Shown piece after piece: positions 47,201 to 60,321 of a DNA stretch of 64,000 nt. The stretch lies in NCBI GenBank assembly GCA_028641055.1, contig CM054058.1, positions 495,981,269 to 496,045,268 on the forward strand, given 5' to 3'. This stretch comes from Alopecurus myosuroides (Eukaryota; Streptophyta; Magnoliopsida; Poales; Poaceae). Every line of letters begins with the position of its first letter. Positions within the stretch are counted from its first letter, which is position 1. A program made the position numbers and the translations under genes. Under the pieces are notes generated by a model. That model did not search any database. It saw nothing but the letters and a program-made list of their open reading frames with translations, and was not told where the DNA came from.

Positions 47201-50200
47201 CGAGAGAGAATCCGACGTCGGTGAGGCCCCAACACAGAGAGTGATGGTATCTTTGGCACCCAACACCCATGTGACACTCTAACACACATGGAATGACAAA
47301 ACATTGGTTTAGGTGGGATCCCGACGCTCCGGGTCCCCTCTCCGGAGATACCCTAGCCCCGGTGTAGAAAAAGACGGAACCGGCGTCCAGCCCCCTCTGC
47401 GTGAGCCGGAAGTGGGTAGCAAAGTGGAACTAGTTGCTTGGTTGTGTCATGTTAGGCCCAAGGAACACCCTTGACAATGGTAGGGCCCACCTCCTTGCAA
47501 GATTCCCCCCGTTACGTCAGATCCGGGAGTTTCGGGGTGTGAGCAGTCCTGGAACCCGCGAGAGAGAATCCGACGTCGGTGAGGCCCCAACACAGAGAGT
47601 GATGGTATCTTTGGCACCCAACACCCATGTGACACTCTAACACACATGGCATGGCAAAACATTGGTTTAGGTGGGATCCCGACGCTCCGGGTCCCCTCTC
47701 CGGAGATACCCTAGCCCCGGTGTAGAAAAAGACGGAACCGGCGTCCAGCCCCTCTGCGTGAGCCGGAAGTGGGTAGCAAAGTGGAACTAGTTGCTTGGTT
47801 GTGTCATGTTAGGCCCAAGGAACACCCTTGACAATGGTAGGGCCCACCTCCTTGCAATATTCCCCCGTTACGTCAGATCCGGGAGTTTCGGGGTGTGAGC
47901 AGTCCTGGAACCCGCGAGAGAGAATCCGACGTCGGTGAGGCCCCAACACAGAGAGTGATGGTATCTTTGGCACCCAACACCCATGTGACACTCTAACACA
48001 CATGGCATGGAAAAACATTGGTTTAGGTGGGATCCCGACGCTCCGGGTCCCCTCTCCGGAGATACCCTAGCCCCGGTGTAGAAAAAGACGGAACCGGCGT
48101 CTAGCCCCCTCTGCGTGAGCCGGAAGTGGGTAGCAAAGTGGAACTAGTTGCTTGGTTGTGTCATGTTAGGCCCAAGGAACACCCTTGACAATGGTAGGGC
48201 CCACCTCCTTGCAAGATTCCCCCGTTACGTCAGATCCGGGAGTTTCGGGGTGTGAGCAGTCCTCGGAACCCGCGAGAGAGAATCCGACGTCGGTGAGGCC
48301 CCAACCACAGAGAGTGATGGTATCTTTGGCACCCAACACCCATGTGACACTCTAACACACATGGCATGGCAAAACATTGGTTTAGGTGGGATCCCGACGC
48401 TCCGGGTCCCCTCTCCGGAGATACCCTAGCCCCGGTGTAGAAAAAGACGGAACCGGCGTCCAGCCCCCTCTGCGTGAGCCGGAAGTGGGTAGCAAAGTGG
48501 AACTAGTTGCTTGGTTGTGTCATGTTAGGCCCAAGGAACACCCTTGACAATGGTAGGGCCCACCTCCTTGCAAGATTCCCCCCGTTACGTCAGATCCGGG
48601 AGTTTCGGGGTGTGAGCAGTCCTGGAACCCGCGAGAGAGAATCCGACGTCGGTGAGGCCCCAACACAGAGAGTGATGGTATCTTTGGCACCCAACACCCA
48701 TGTGACACTCTAACACACATGGCATGGCAAAACATTGGTTTAGGTGGGATCCCGACGCTCCGGGTCCCCTCTCCGGAGATACCCTAGCCCCGGTGTAGAA
48801 AAAGACGGAACCGGCGTCCAACCCCCTCTGCGTGAGCCGGAAGTGGGTAGCAAAGTGGAACTAGTTGCTTGGTTGTGTCATGTTAGGCCCAAGGAACACC
48901 CTTGACAATGGTAGGGCCCACCTCCTTGCAAGATTCCCCCCGTTACGTCAGATCCGGGAGTTTCGGGGTGTGAGCAGTCCTGGAACCCGCGAGAGAGAAT
49001 CCGACGTCGGTGAGGCCCCAACACAGAGAGTGATGGTATCTTTGGCACCCAACACCCATGTGACACTCTAACACACATGGCATGGCAAAACATTGGTTTA
49101 GGTGGGATCCCGACGCTCCGGGTCCCCTCTCCGGAGATACCCTAGCCCCGGTGTAGAAAAAGACGGAACCGGCGTCCAGCCCCCTCTGCGTGAGCCGGAA
49201 GTGGGTAGCAAAGTGGAACTAGTTGCTTGGTTGTGTCATGTTAGGCCCAAGGAACACCCTTGACAATGGTAGGGCCCACCTCCTTGCAATATTCCCCCCG
49301 TTACGTCAGATCCGGGAGTTTCGGGGTGTGAGCAGTCCTGGAACCCGCGAGAGAGAATCCGACGTCGGTGAGGCCCCAACACAGAGAGTGATGGTATCTT
49401 TGGCACCCAACACCCATGTGACACTCTAACACACATGGCATGGCAAAACATTGGTTTAGGTGGGATCCCGACGCTCCGGGTCCCCTCTCCGGAGATACCC
49501 TAGCCCCGGTGTAGAAAAAGACGGAACCGGCGTCCAGCCCCTCTGCGTGAGCCGGAAGTGGGTAGCAAAGTGGAACTAGTTGCTTGGTTGTGTCATGTTA
49601 GGCCCAAGGAACACCCTTGACAATGGTAGGGCCCACCTCCTTGCAATATTCCCCCCGTTACGTCAGATCCGGGAGTTTCGGGGTGTGAGCAGTCCTGGAA
49701 CCCGCGAGAGAGAATCCGACGTCGGTGAGGCCCCAACACAGAGAGTGATGGTATCTTTGGCACCCAACACCCATGTGACACTCTAACACACATGGCATGG
49801 CAAAACATTGGTTTAGGTGGGATCCCGACGCTCCGGGTCCCCTCTCCGGAGATACCCTAGCCCCGGTGTAGAAAAAGACGGAACCGGCGTCCAGCCCCCT
49901 CTGCGTGAGCCGGAAGTGGGTAGCAAAGTGGAACTAGTTGCTTGGTTGTGTCATGTTAGGCCCAAGGAACACCCTTGACAATGGTAGGGCCCACCTCCTT
50001 GCAAGATTCCCCCCGTTACGTCAGATCCGGGAGTTTCGGGGTGTGAGCAGTCCTGGAACCCGCGAGAGAGAATCCGACGTCGGTGAGGCCCCAACACAGA
50101 GAGTGATGGTATCTTTGGCACCCAACACCCATGTGACACTCTAACACACATGGCATGGCAAAACATTGGTTTAGGTGGGATCCCGACGCTCCGGGTCCCC

Positions 50201-53200
50201 TCTCCGGAGATACCCTAGCCCCGGTGTAGAAAAAGACGGAACCGGCGTCTAGCCCCCTCTGCGTGAGCCGGAAGTGGGTAGCAAAGTGGAACTAGTTGCT
50301 TGGTTGTGTCATGTTAGGCCCAAGGAACACCCTTGACAATGGTAGGGCCCACCTCCTTGCAAGATTCCCCCCGTTACGTCAGATCCGGGAGTTTCGGGGT
50401 GTGAGCAGTCCTGGAACCCGCGAGAGAGAATCCGACGTCGGTGAGGCCCCAACACAGAGAGTGATGGTATCTTTGGCACCCAACACCCATGTGACACTCT
50501 AACACACATGGCATGGCAAAACATTGGTTTAGGTGGGATCCGACGCTCCGGGTCCCCTCTCCGGAGATACCCTAGCCCCGGTGTAGAAAAAGACGGAACC
50601 GGCGTCCAGCCCCCTCTGCGTGAGCCGGAAGTGGGTAGCAAAGTGGAACTAGTTGCTTGGTTGTGTCATGTTAGGCCCAAGGAACACCCTTGACAATGGT
50701 AGGGCCCACCTCCTTGCAATATTCCCCCCGTTACGTCAGATCCGGGAGTTTCGGGGTGTGAGCAGTCCTGGAACCCGCGAGAGAGAATCCGACGTCGGTG
50801 AGGCCCCAACACAGAGAGTGATGGTATCTTTGGCACCCAACACCCATGTGACACTCTAACACACATGGCATGGCAAAACATTGGTTTAGGTGGGATCCCG
50901 ACGCTCCGGGTCCCCTCTCCGGAGATACCCTAGCCCCGGTGTAGAAAAAGACGGAACCGGCGTCCAGCCCCCTCTGCGTGAGCCGGAAGTGGGTAGCAAA
51001 GTGGAACTAGTTGCTTGGTTGTGTCATTTTAGGCCCAAGGAACACCCTTGACAATGGTAGGGCCCACCTCCTTGCAATATTCCCCCCGTTACGTCAGATC
51101 CGGGAGTTTCGGGGTGTGAGCAGTCCTGGAACCCGCGAGAGAGAATCCGACGTCGGTGAGGCCCCAACACAGAGAGTGATGGTATCTTTGGCACCCAACA
51201 CCCATGTGACACTCTAACACACATGGCATGGCAAAACATTGGTTTAGGTGGGATCCCGACGCTCCGGGTCCCCTCTCCGGAGATACCCTAGCCCCGGTGT
51301 AGAAAAAGACGGAACCGGCGTCCAGCCCCCTCTGCGTGAGCCGGAAGTGGGTAGCAAAGTGGAACTAGTTGCTTGGTTGTGTCATGTTAGGCCCAAGGAA
51401 CACCCTTGACAATGGTAGGGCCCACCTCCTTGCAAGATTCCCCCCGTTACGTCAGATCCGGGAGTTTCGGGGTGTGAGCAGTCCTGGAACCCGCGAGAGA
51501 GAATCCGACGTCGGTGAGGCCCCAACACAGAGAGTGATGGTATCTTTGGCACCCAACACCCATGTGACACTCTAACACACATGGCATGGCAAAACATTGG
51601 TTTAGGTGGGATCCCGACGCTCCGGGTCCCCTCTCCGGAGATACCCTAGCCCCGGTGTAGAAAAAGACGGAACCGGCGTCCAGCCCCCTCTGCGTGAGCC
51701 GGAAGTGGGTAGCAAAGTGGAACTAGTTGCTTGGTTGTGTCATGTTAGGCCCAAGGAACACCCTTGACAATGGTAGGGCCCACCTCCTTGCAATATTCCC
51801 CCCGTTACGTCAGATCCGGGAGTTTCGGGGTGTGAGCAGTCCTGGAACCCGCGAGAGAGAATCCGACGTCGGTGAGGCCCCAACACAGAGAGTGATGGTA
51901 TCTTTGGCACCCAACACCCATGTGACACTCTAACACACATGGCATGGCAAAACATTGGTTTAGGTGGGATCCCGACGCTCCGGGTCCCCTCTCCGGAGAT
52001 ACCCTAGCCCCGGTGTAGAAAAAGACGGAACCGGCGTCCAGCCCCCTCTGCGTGAGCCGGAAGTGGGTAGCAAAGTGGAACTAGTTGCTTGGTTGTGTCA
52101 TGTTAGGCCCAAGGAACACCCTTGACAATGGTAGGGCCCACCTCCTTGCAATATTCCCCCCGTTACGTCAGATCCGGGAGTTTCGGGGTGTGAGCAGTCC
52201 TGGAACCCGCGAGAGAGAATCCGACGTCGGTGAGGCCCCAACACAGAGAGTGATGGTATCTTTGGCACCCAACACCCATGTGACACTCTAACACACATGG
52301 CATGGCAAAACATTGGTTTAGGTGGGATCCCGACGCTCCGGGTCCCCTCTCCGGAGATACCCTAGCCCCGGTGTAGAAAAAGACGGAACCGGCGTCCAGC
52401 CCCCTCTGCGTGAGCCGGAAGTGGGTAGCAAAGTGGAACTAGTTGCTTGGTTGTGTCATGTTAGGCCCAAGGAACACCCTTGACAATGGTAGGGCCCACC
52501 TCCTTGCAAGATTCCCCCTGTTACGTCAGATCCGGGAGTTTAGGGGTGTGAGCAGTCCTGGAACCCGCGAGAGAGAATCCGACGTCGGTGAGGCCCCAAC
52601 ACAGAGAGTGATGGTATCTTTGGCACCCAACACCCATGTGACACTCTAACACACATGGCATGGCAAAACATTGGTTTAGGTGGGATCCCGACGCTCCGGG
52701 TCCCCTCTCCGGAGATACCCTAGCCCCGGTGTAGAAAAAGACGGAACCGGCGTCTAGCCCCCTCTGCGTGAGCCGGAAGTGGGTAGCAAAGTGGAACTAG
52801 TTGCTTGGTTGTGTCATGTTAGGCCCAAGGAACACCCTTGACAATGGTAGGGCCCACCTCCTTGCAAGATTCCCCCGTTACGTCAGATCCGGGAGTTTCG
52901 GGGTGTGAGCAGTCCTGGAACCCGCGAGAGAGAATCCGACGTCGGTGAGGCCCCAACACAGAGAGTGATGGTATCTTTGGCACCCAACACCCATGTGACA
53001 CTCTAACACACATGGCATGGCAAAACATTGGTTTAGGTGGGATCCCGACGCTCCGGGTCCCCTCTCCGGAGATACCCTAGCCCCGGTGTAGAAAAAGACG
53101 GAACCGGCGTCTAGCCCCCTCTGCGTGAGCCGGAAGTGGGTAGCAAAGTGGAACTAGTTGCTTGGTTGTGTCATGTTAGGCCCAAGGAACACCCTTGACA

Positions 53201-54948
53201 ATGGTAGGGCCCACCTCCTTGCAAGATTCCCCCCGTTACGTCAGATCCGGGAGTTTCGGGGTGTGAGCAGTCCTGGAACCCGCGAGAGAGAATCCGACGT
53301 CGGTGAGGCCCCAACACAGAGAGTGATGGTATCTTTGGCACCCAACACCCATGTGACACTCTAACACACATGGCATGGCAAAACATTGGTTTAGGTGGGA
53401 TCCCGACGCTCCGGGTCCCCTCTCCGGAGATACCCTAGCCCCGGTGTAGAAAAAGACGGAACCGGCGTCCAGCCCCCTCTGCGTGAGCCGGAAGTGGGTA
53501 GCAAAGTGGAACTAGTTGCTTGGTTGTGTCATGTTAGGCCCAAGGAACACCCTTGACAATGGTAGGGCCCACCTCCTTGCAAGATTCCCCCCGTTACGTC
53601 AGATCCGGGAGTTTCGGGGTGTGAGCAGTCCTGGAACCCGCGAGAGAGAATCCGACGTCGGTGAGGCCCCAACACAGAGAGTGATGGTATCTTTGGCACC
53701 CAACACCCATGTGACACTCTAACACACATGGCATGGCAAAACATTGGTTTAGGTGGGATCCCGACGCTCCGGGTCCCCTCTCCGGAGATACCCTAGCCCC
53801 GGTGTAGAAAAAGACGGAACCGGCGTCTAGCCCCCTCTGCGTGAGCCGGAAGTGGGTAGCAAAGTGGAACTAGTTGCTTGGTTGTGTCATGTTAGGCCCA
53901 AGGAACACCCTTGACAATGGTAGGGCCCACCTCCTTGCAATATTCCCCCCGTTACGTCAGATCCGGGAGTTTTGGGGTGTGAGCAGTCCTGGAACCCGCG
54001 AGAGAGAATCCGACGTCGGTGATGCCCCAACACAGAGAGTGATGGTATCTTTGGCACCCAACACCCATGTGACACTCTAACACACATGGCATGGCAAAAC
54101 ATTGGTTTAGGTGGGATCCCGACGCTCCGGGTCCCCTCTCCGGAGATACCCTAGCCCCGGTGTAGAAAAAGACGGAACCGGCGTCTAGCCTCCTCTGCGT
54201 GAGCCGGAAGTGGGTAGCAAAGTGGAACTAGTTGCTTGGTTGTGTCATGTTAGGCCCAAGGAACACCCTTGACAATGGTAGGGCCCACCTCCTTGCAATA
54301 TTCCCCCCGTTACGTCAGATCCGGGAGTTTTGGGGTGTGAGCAGTCCTGGAACCCGCGAGAGAGAATCCGACGTCGGTGAGGCCCCAACACAGAGAGTGA
54401 TGGTATCTTTGGCACCCAACACCCATGTGACACTCTAACACACATGGCATGGCAAAACATTGGTTTAGGTGGGATCCCGACGCTCCGGGTCCCCTCTCCG
54501 GAGATACCCTAGCCCCGGTGTAGAAAAAGACGGAACCGGCGTCTAGCCCCCTCTGCGTGAGCCGGAAGTGGGTAGCAAAGTGGAACTAGTTGCTTGGTTG
54601 TGTCATGTTAGGCCCAAGGAACACCCTTGACAATGGTAGGGCCCACCTCCTTGCAATATTCCCCCCGTTACGTCAGATCCGGGAGTTTTCGGGGTGTGAG
54701 CAGTCCTGGAACCCGCGAGAGAGAATCCGACGTCGGTGAGGCCCCAACACAGAGAGTGATGGTATCTTTGGCACCCAACACCCATGTGACACTCTAACAC
54801 ACATGGCATGGCAAAACATTGGTTTAGGTGGGATCCCGACGCTCCGGGTCCCCTCTCCGGAGATACCCTAGCCCCGGTGTAGAAAAAGACGGAACCGGCG
54901 TCTAGCCCCCTCTGCGTGAGCCGGAAGTGGGTAGCAAAGTGGAACTAG
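44210..54948. repeat. Homogenised core of the satellite array
   Basis: About 30 consecutive units are nearly identical. They vary mainly at a few recurrent positions: AAGATT/AATATT after CTCCTTGC, GTCCAGCC/GTCTAGCC, and occasional single-base deletions such as the five-C runs at 47792 and 48149. Private substitutions, common before 44 kb and after 55 kb, are rare here. This fits recent local amplification or conversion. Confidence 0.75.
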
Positions 54949-55306
54949 TTGCTTGGTTGTGTCATGTTAGGCCCAAGGAACACCCTTGACAATGGTAGGG
55001 CCCACCTCCTTGCAAGATTCCCCCCGTTACGTCAGATCCGGGAGTTTCGGGGTGTGAGCAGTCCTGGAACCCGCGAGAGAGAATCCGACGTCGGTGAGGC
55101 CCCAACACAGAGAGTGATGGTATCTTTGGCACCCAACACCCATGATACACTCTAACACACATGGCATGGAAAAGCATTGGTTTAGGTGGGATCCCGACAC
55201 TCCGGATCCCCTCTCCGGAGATACCCTAGCCCCGGTGTAGAAAAAGACGGAACCGACGTCCAACCCCCTCTGCGTTAGCCGGAAGTGGGTTGCAAAGTGG
55301 AACTAG

Positions 55307-58300
55307 TTGCTTGGTTGTGTCATTTTAGTCCCAAGGAACACCCTTGACAATGGTAGGGACCACCTCCTTGCAAGATTCCCCCCGTTACGTCAGATCCGGG
55401 AGTTTCGGGGTGTGAGCAGTCCTGGAACCCGCGAGAGAGAATCCGACGTCGGTGTGGCCCCAACACAGAGAGTGATGGTATCTTTGGCACCCAACACCCA
55501 TGATACACTCTAACACACATGGAATGGCAAAGCATTGGTTTAGGTGGGATCCCGACGCTCCGGATCCCCTATCCGGAGATACCCTAGCCCCGGTGTAGAA
55601 AAAGACGGAACCGGCGTCCAGCCCCCTCTGCGTGAGCCGGAAGTGGGTAGCAAAGTGGAACTAGTTGCTTGGTTGTGTCATTTTAGGCACAAGGAACACC
55701 CTTGACAATGGTAGGGCCCACCTCCTTGCAATATTCCCCCCGTTTCGTCAGATCCGGGAGTTTCGGGGTGTGAGTAGTCCTGGAACCCGCGAGAGAGAAT
55801 CCGACGTCGGTGAGGCCCCAACACAGAGAGTGATGGTATCTTTGGCACCCAACACCCATGATACACTCTAACACACATGGCATGGCAAAACATTGGTTTA
55901 GGTGGGATCCCGACGCTCCGGGTCCCCTCTCCGGAGATACCCTAGCCCCGGTGTAGAAAAAGACGGAACCGGCGTCCAGCACCCTCTGCGTGAGCCGGAA
56001 GTGGGTAGCAAAGTGGAACTAGTTGCTTGGTTGTGTCATGTTAGGCCGAAGTAACACCCTTGACAATGGTAGGGCCCACCTCCTTGCAATATTCCCCCCG
56101 TTACGTCAGATCCGGGAGTTTCGGGGTGTGAGCAGTCCTGGAACCCGCGAGAGAGAATCCGACGTCGGTGAGGCCCCAACCACAGAGAGTGATGGTATCT
56201 TTGGCACCCAACACCCATGTGACACTCTAACACACATGGCATGGCAAAACATTGGTTTAGGTGGGATCCCGACGCTCCGGGTCCCCTCTCCGGAGATACC
56301 CTAGCCCCGGTGTAGAAAAAGACGGAACCGGCGTCCAGCCCCCTCTGCGTGAGCCGGAAGTGGGTAGCAAAGTGGAACTAGTTGCTTGGTTGTGTCATGT
56401 TAGGCCCAAGGAACACCCTTGACAATGTTAGGGCCCACCTCCTTGCAAGATTCCCCCCGTTACGTCAGATCCGGGAGTTTCGGGGTGTGAGCAGTCCTGG
56501 AACCCGCGAGAGAGAATCCGACGTCGGTGAGGCCCCAACACAGAGAGTGATGGTATCTTTGGCACCCAACACCCATGTGACACTCTAACACACATGGCAT
56601 GGCAAAACATTGGTTTAGGTGGGATCCCGACGCTCCGGGTCCCCTCTCCGGAGATACCCTAGCCCCGGTGTAGAAAAAGACGGAACCGGCGTCCTAGCCC
56701 CCTCTGCGTGAGCCGGAAGTGGGTAGCAAAGTGGAACTAGTTGCTTGGTTGTGTCATGTTAGGCCCAAGGAACACCCTTGACAATGGTAGGGCCCACCTC
56801 CTTGCAAGATTCCCCCCGTTACGTCAGATCCGGGAGTTTCGGGGTGTGAGCAGTCCTGGAACCCGCGAGAGAGAATCCGACGTCGGTGAGGCCCCAACAC
56901 AGAGAGTGATGGTATCTTTGGCACACAACACCCATGTGACACTATAACACACATGGCATGGCAAAACATTGGTTTAGGTGGGATCCCGACGCTCCGGGTC
57001 CCCTCTCCGGAGATACCCTAGCCCCGGTGTAGAAAAAGACGGAACCGGCGTCCAGCCCCCTCTGCGTGAGCCGGAAGTGGGTAGCAAAGTGGAACTAGTT
57101 GCTTGGTTGTGTCATGTTAGGCCCAAGGAACACCCTTGACAATGGTAGGGCCCACCTCCTTGCAATATTCCCCCCGTTACGTCAGATCCGGGAGTTTCGG
57201 GGTGTGAGCAGTCCTGGAACCCGCGAGAGAGAATCCGACGTCGGTGAGGCCCCAACACAGAGAGTGATGGTATCTTTGGCACCCAACACCCATGTGACAC
57301 TCTAACACACATGTAATGCAAAACATTGGTTTAGGTGGGATCCCGACGCTCCGGGTCCCCTCTCCGGAGATACCCTAACCCCGTTGTAGAAAAAGACGGA
57401 ACCGGCGTCCAGCCCCCTCTGCGTGAGCCGGAAGTGGGTAGCAAAGTGGAAATAGTTGCTTGGTTGTGTCATGTTAGGCCCAAGGAACACCCTTGACAAT
57501 GGTAGGTCCCACCTCCTTGCAAGATTCCCCCCGTTACGTCAGATCCGGGAGTTTGGGGGTGTGAGCAGTCCTGGAACCCGCGAGAGAGAATCCGACGTCG
57601 GTGATGCCCCAACACAGAGAGTGATGGTATCTTTGGCACCCAACGCCCATGTGACACTCTAACACACATGGCATGGCAAAACATTGGTTTAGGTGGGATC
57701 CCGACGCTCCGGGTCCCCACTCCGGAGATACCCTAGCCCCGGTGTAGAAAAAGACGGAACCGGCGTCTAGCCTCCTCTGCGTGAGCCGGAAGTGGGTAGC
57801 AAAGTGGAACTAGTTGCTTGGTTGTGTCATGTTAGGCACAAGGAACACCCTTGACAATGGTAGGGCCCACCTCCTTGCAATATTCCCCCTGTTACGTCAG
57901 ATCCGGGAGTTTTGGGATGTGAGCAGTCCTCGAACCCGCGAGAGAGAATCCGACGTCGGTGAGGCCCCAACCACAGAGAGTGATGGTATCTTTGGCACCC
58001 AACACCCATGTGACACTCTAACACACATGGCATGGCAAAACATTGGTTTAGGTGGGATCCCGACGCTCCGGGTCCCCTTTCCGGAGATACCCTAGCCCCG
58101 GTGTAGAGAAAGACGGAACCGGCGTCTAGCCCCCTCTGCGTGAGCCGGAAGTGGGTAGCAAAGTGGAACTAGTTGCTTGGTTGTGTCTTGTTAGGCCCAA
58201 GGAACAGCCTTGACAATGTTAGGGCCCACCTCCTTGCAAGATTCCCCCCGTTACGTCAGATCCGGGAGTTTCGGGGTGTGAGCAGTCCTGGAACCCGCGA

Positions 58301-60321
58301 GAGAGAATCCGACGTCGGTGAGGCCCCAACACAGAGAGTGATGGTATCTTTGGCACCCAACACCCATGTGACACTCAAACACACATGGCATGGCAAAACA
58401 TTGGTTTAGGTGGGATCGCGACGCTCCGGGTCCCCTCTCCGGAGATACCCTAGCCCCGGTGTAGAAAAAGACGGAACCGGCGTCCAACCCCCTCTGCGTG
58501 AGCCGGAAGTGGGTAGCAAAGTGGAACTAGTTGCTTGGTTGTGTCATTTTAGGCCCAAGGAACACCCTTGACAATGGTAGGGCCCACCTCCTTGCAAGAT
58601 TCCCCCCGTTACGTCAGATCCGGGAGTTTCGGGGTGTGAGCAGTCCTGGAACCCGCGAGAGAGAATCCGACGTCGGTGAGGCCCCAACACAGAGAGTGAT
58701 GGTATCTTTGGCACCCAACACCCATGTGACACTCTAACACACATGGCATGGCAAAACATTGGTTTAGGTGGGATCCCGACGCTCCGGGTCCCCTCTCTGG
58801 AGATACCCTAGCCCCGGTGTAGAAAAAGACGGAACCGGCGTCCAGCACCCTCTGCGTGAGCCGGAAGTGGGTAGCAAAGTGGAAATAGTTGCTTGGTTGT
58901 GTCATGTTAGGCCGAAGTAACACCCTTGACAATGGTAGGGCCCACCTCCTTGCAATATTCCCCCCGTTACGTCAGATCCGGGAGTTTCGGGGTGTGAGCA
59001 GTCCTGGAACCCGCGAGAGAGAATCCGACGTCGGTGAGGCCCCAACCATAGAGAGTGATGGTATCTTTGGCACCCAACACCCATGTGACACTCTAACACA
59101 CATGGCATGGCAAAACATTGGTTTAGGTGGGATCCCGACGCTCCGGGTCCCCTCTCCGGAGATACCCTAGCCCCGGTGTAGAAAAAGACGGAACCGGCGT
59201 CCAGCCCCCTCTGCGTGAGCCGGAAGTGGGTAGCAAAGTGGAACTAGTTGCTTGGTTGTGTCATGTTAGGCCCAAGGAACACCCTTGACAATGTTAGGGC
59301 CCACCTCCTTGCAAGATTCCCCCCGTTACGTCAGATCCGGGAGTTTAGGGGTGTGAGCAGTCCTGGAACCCGCGAGAGAGAATCCGACGTCGGTGAGGCC
59401 CCAACACAGAGAGTGATGGTATCTTTGGCACCCAACACCCATGTGACACTCTAACACACATGGAATGGCAAAACATTGGTTTAGGTGGGATCCCGACGCT
59501 CCGGGTCCCCTCTCCGGAGATACCCTAGCCCCGGTGTAGAAAAAGACGGAACCGGCGTCTAGCCCCCTCTACGTGAGCTGGAAGTGGGTAGAAAAGTGGA
59601 ACTAGTTGCTTGGTTGTGTCATGTTAGGCCCAAGGAACACCCTTGACAATGGTAGGGCCCACCTCCTTGCAATATTCCCCCCGTTACGTCAGATCCGGGA
59701 GTTTTGGGGTGTGAGCAGTCCTGGAACCCGCGAGAGAGAATCCGACGTCGGTGAGGCCCCAACACAGAGAGTGATGGTATCTTTGGCACCCAACACCCAT
59801 GTGACACTCTAACACACATGGCATGGCAAAACATTGGTTTAGGTGGGATCCCGACGCTCCGGGTCCCCTTTCCGGAGATACCCTAGCCCCGGTGTAGAAA
59901 AAGACGGAACCGGCGTCTAGCCCCCTCTGCGTGAGCCGGAAGTGGGTAGCAAAGTGGAACTAGTTGCTTGGTTGTGTCCTGTTAGGCCCAAGGAACACCC
60001 TTGACAATGTTAGTGCCCACCTCCTTGCAAGATTCCCCCCGTTACGTCAGATCCGGGAGTTTCGGGGTGTGAGCAGTCCTGGAACCCGCGAGAGAGAATC
60101 CGACGTCGGTGAGGCCCCAACATAGAGAGTGATGGTATCTTTGGCACCCAACACCCATGTGACACTCTAACACACATGGCATGGCAAAACATTGGTTTAG
60201 GTGGGATCGCGACGCTCCGGGTCCCCTCTCCGGAGATACCCTAGCCCCGGTGTAGAAAAAGACGGAACCGGCGTCCAACCCCCTCTGCGTGAGCCGGAAG
60301 TGGGTAGCAAAGTTGAACTAG
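55307..60321. repeat. 14-unit higher-order repeat, first copy (about 5,015 bp)
   Basis: The marker order is TCATTTTAG (55307, 55665), AGGCCGAAGTAAC (56023), plain (56382), GGCACACAAC (56741), ACATGTAATG with AACCCCGTTG (57099), CAACGCCCATG (57456), CCCCCTGTTACG (57814), GATCGCGACG (58173), TCATTTTAG (58531), AGGCCGAAGTAAC (58889), and three further units to 60321. The part 56741-58889 repeats the block at 41344-43493. The whole is followed at 60322 by a second copy. Confidence 0.8.
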
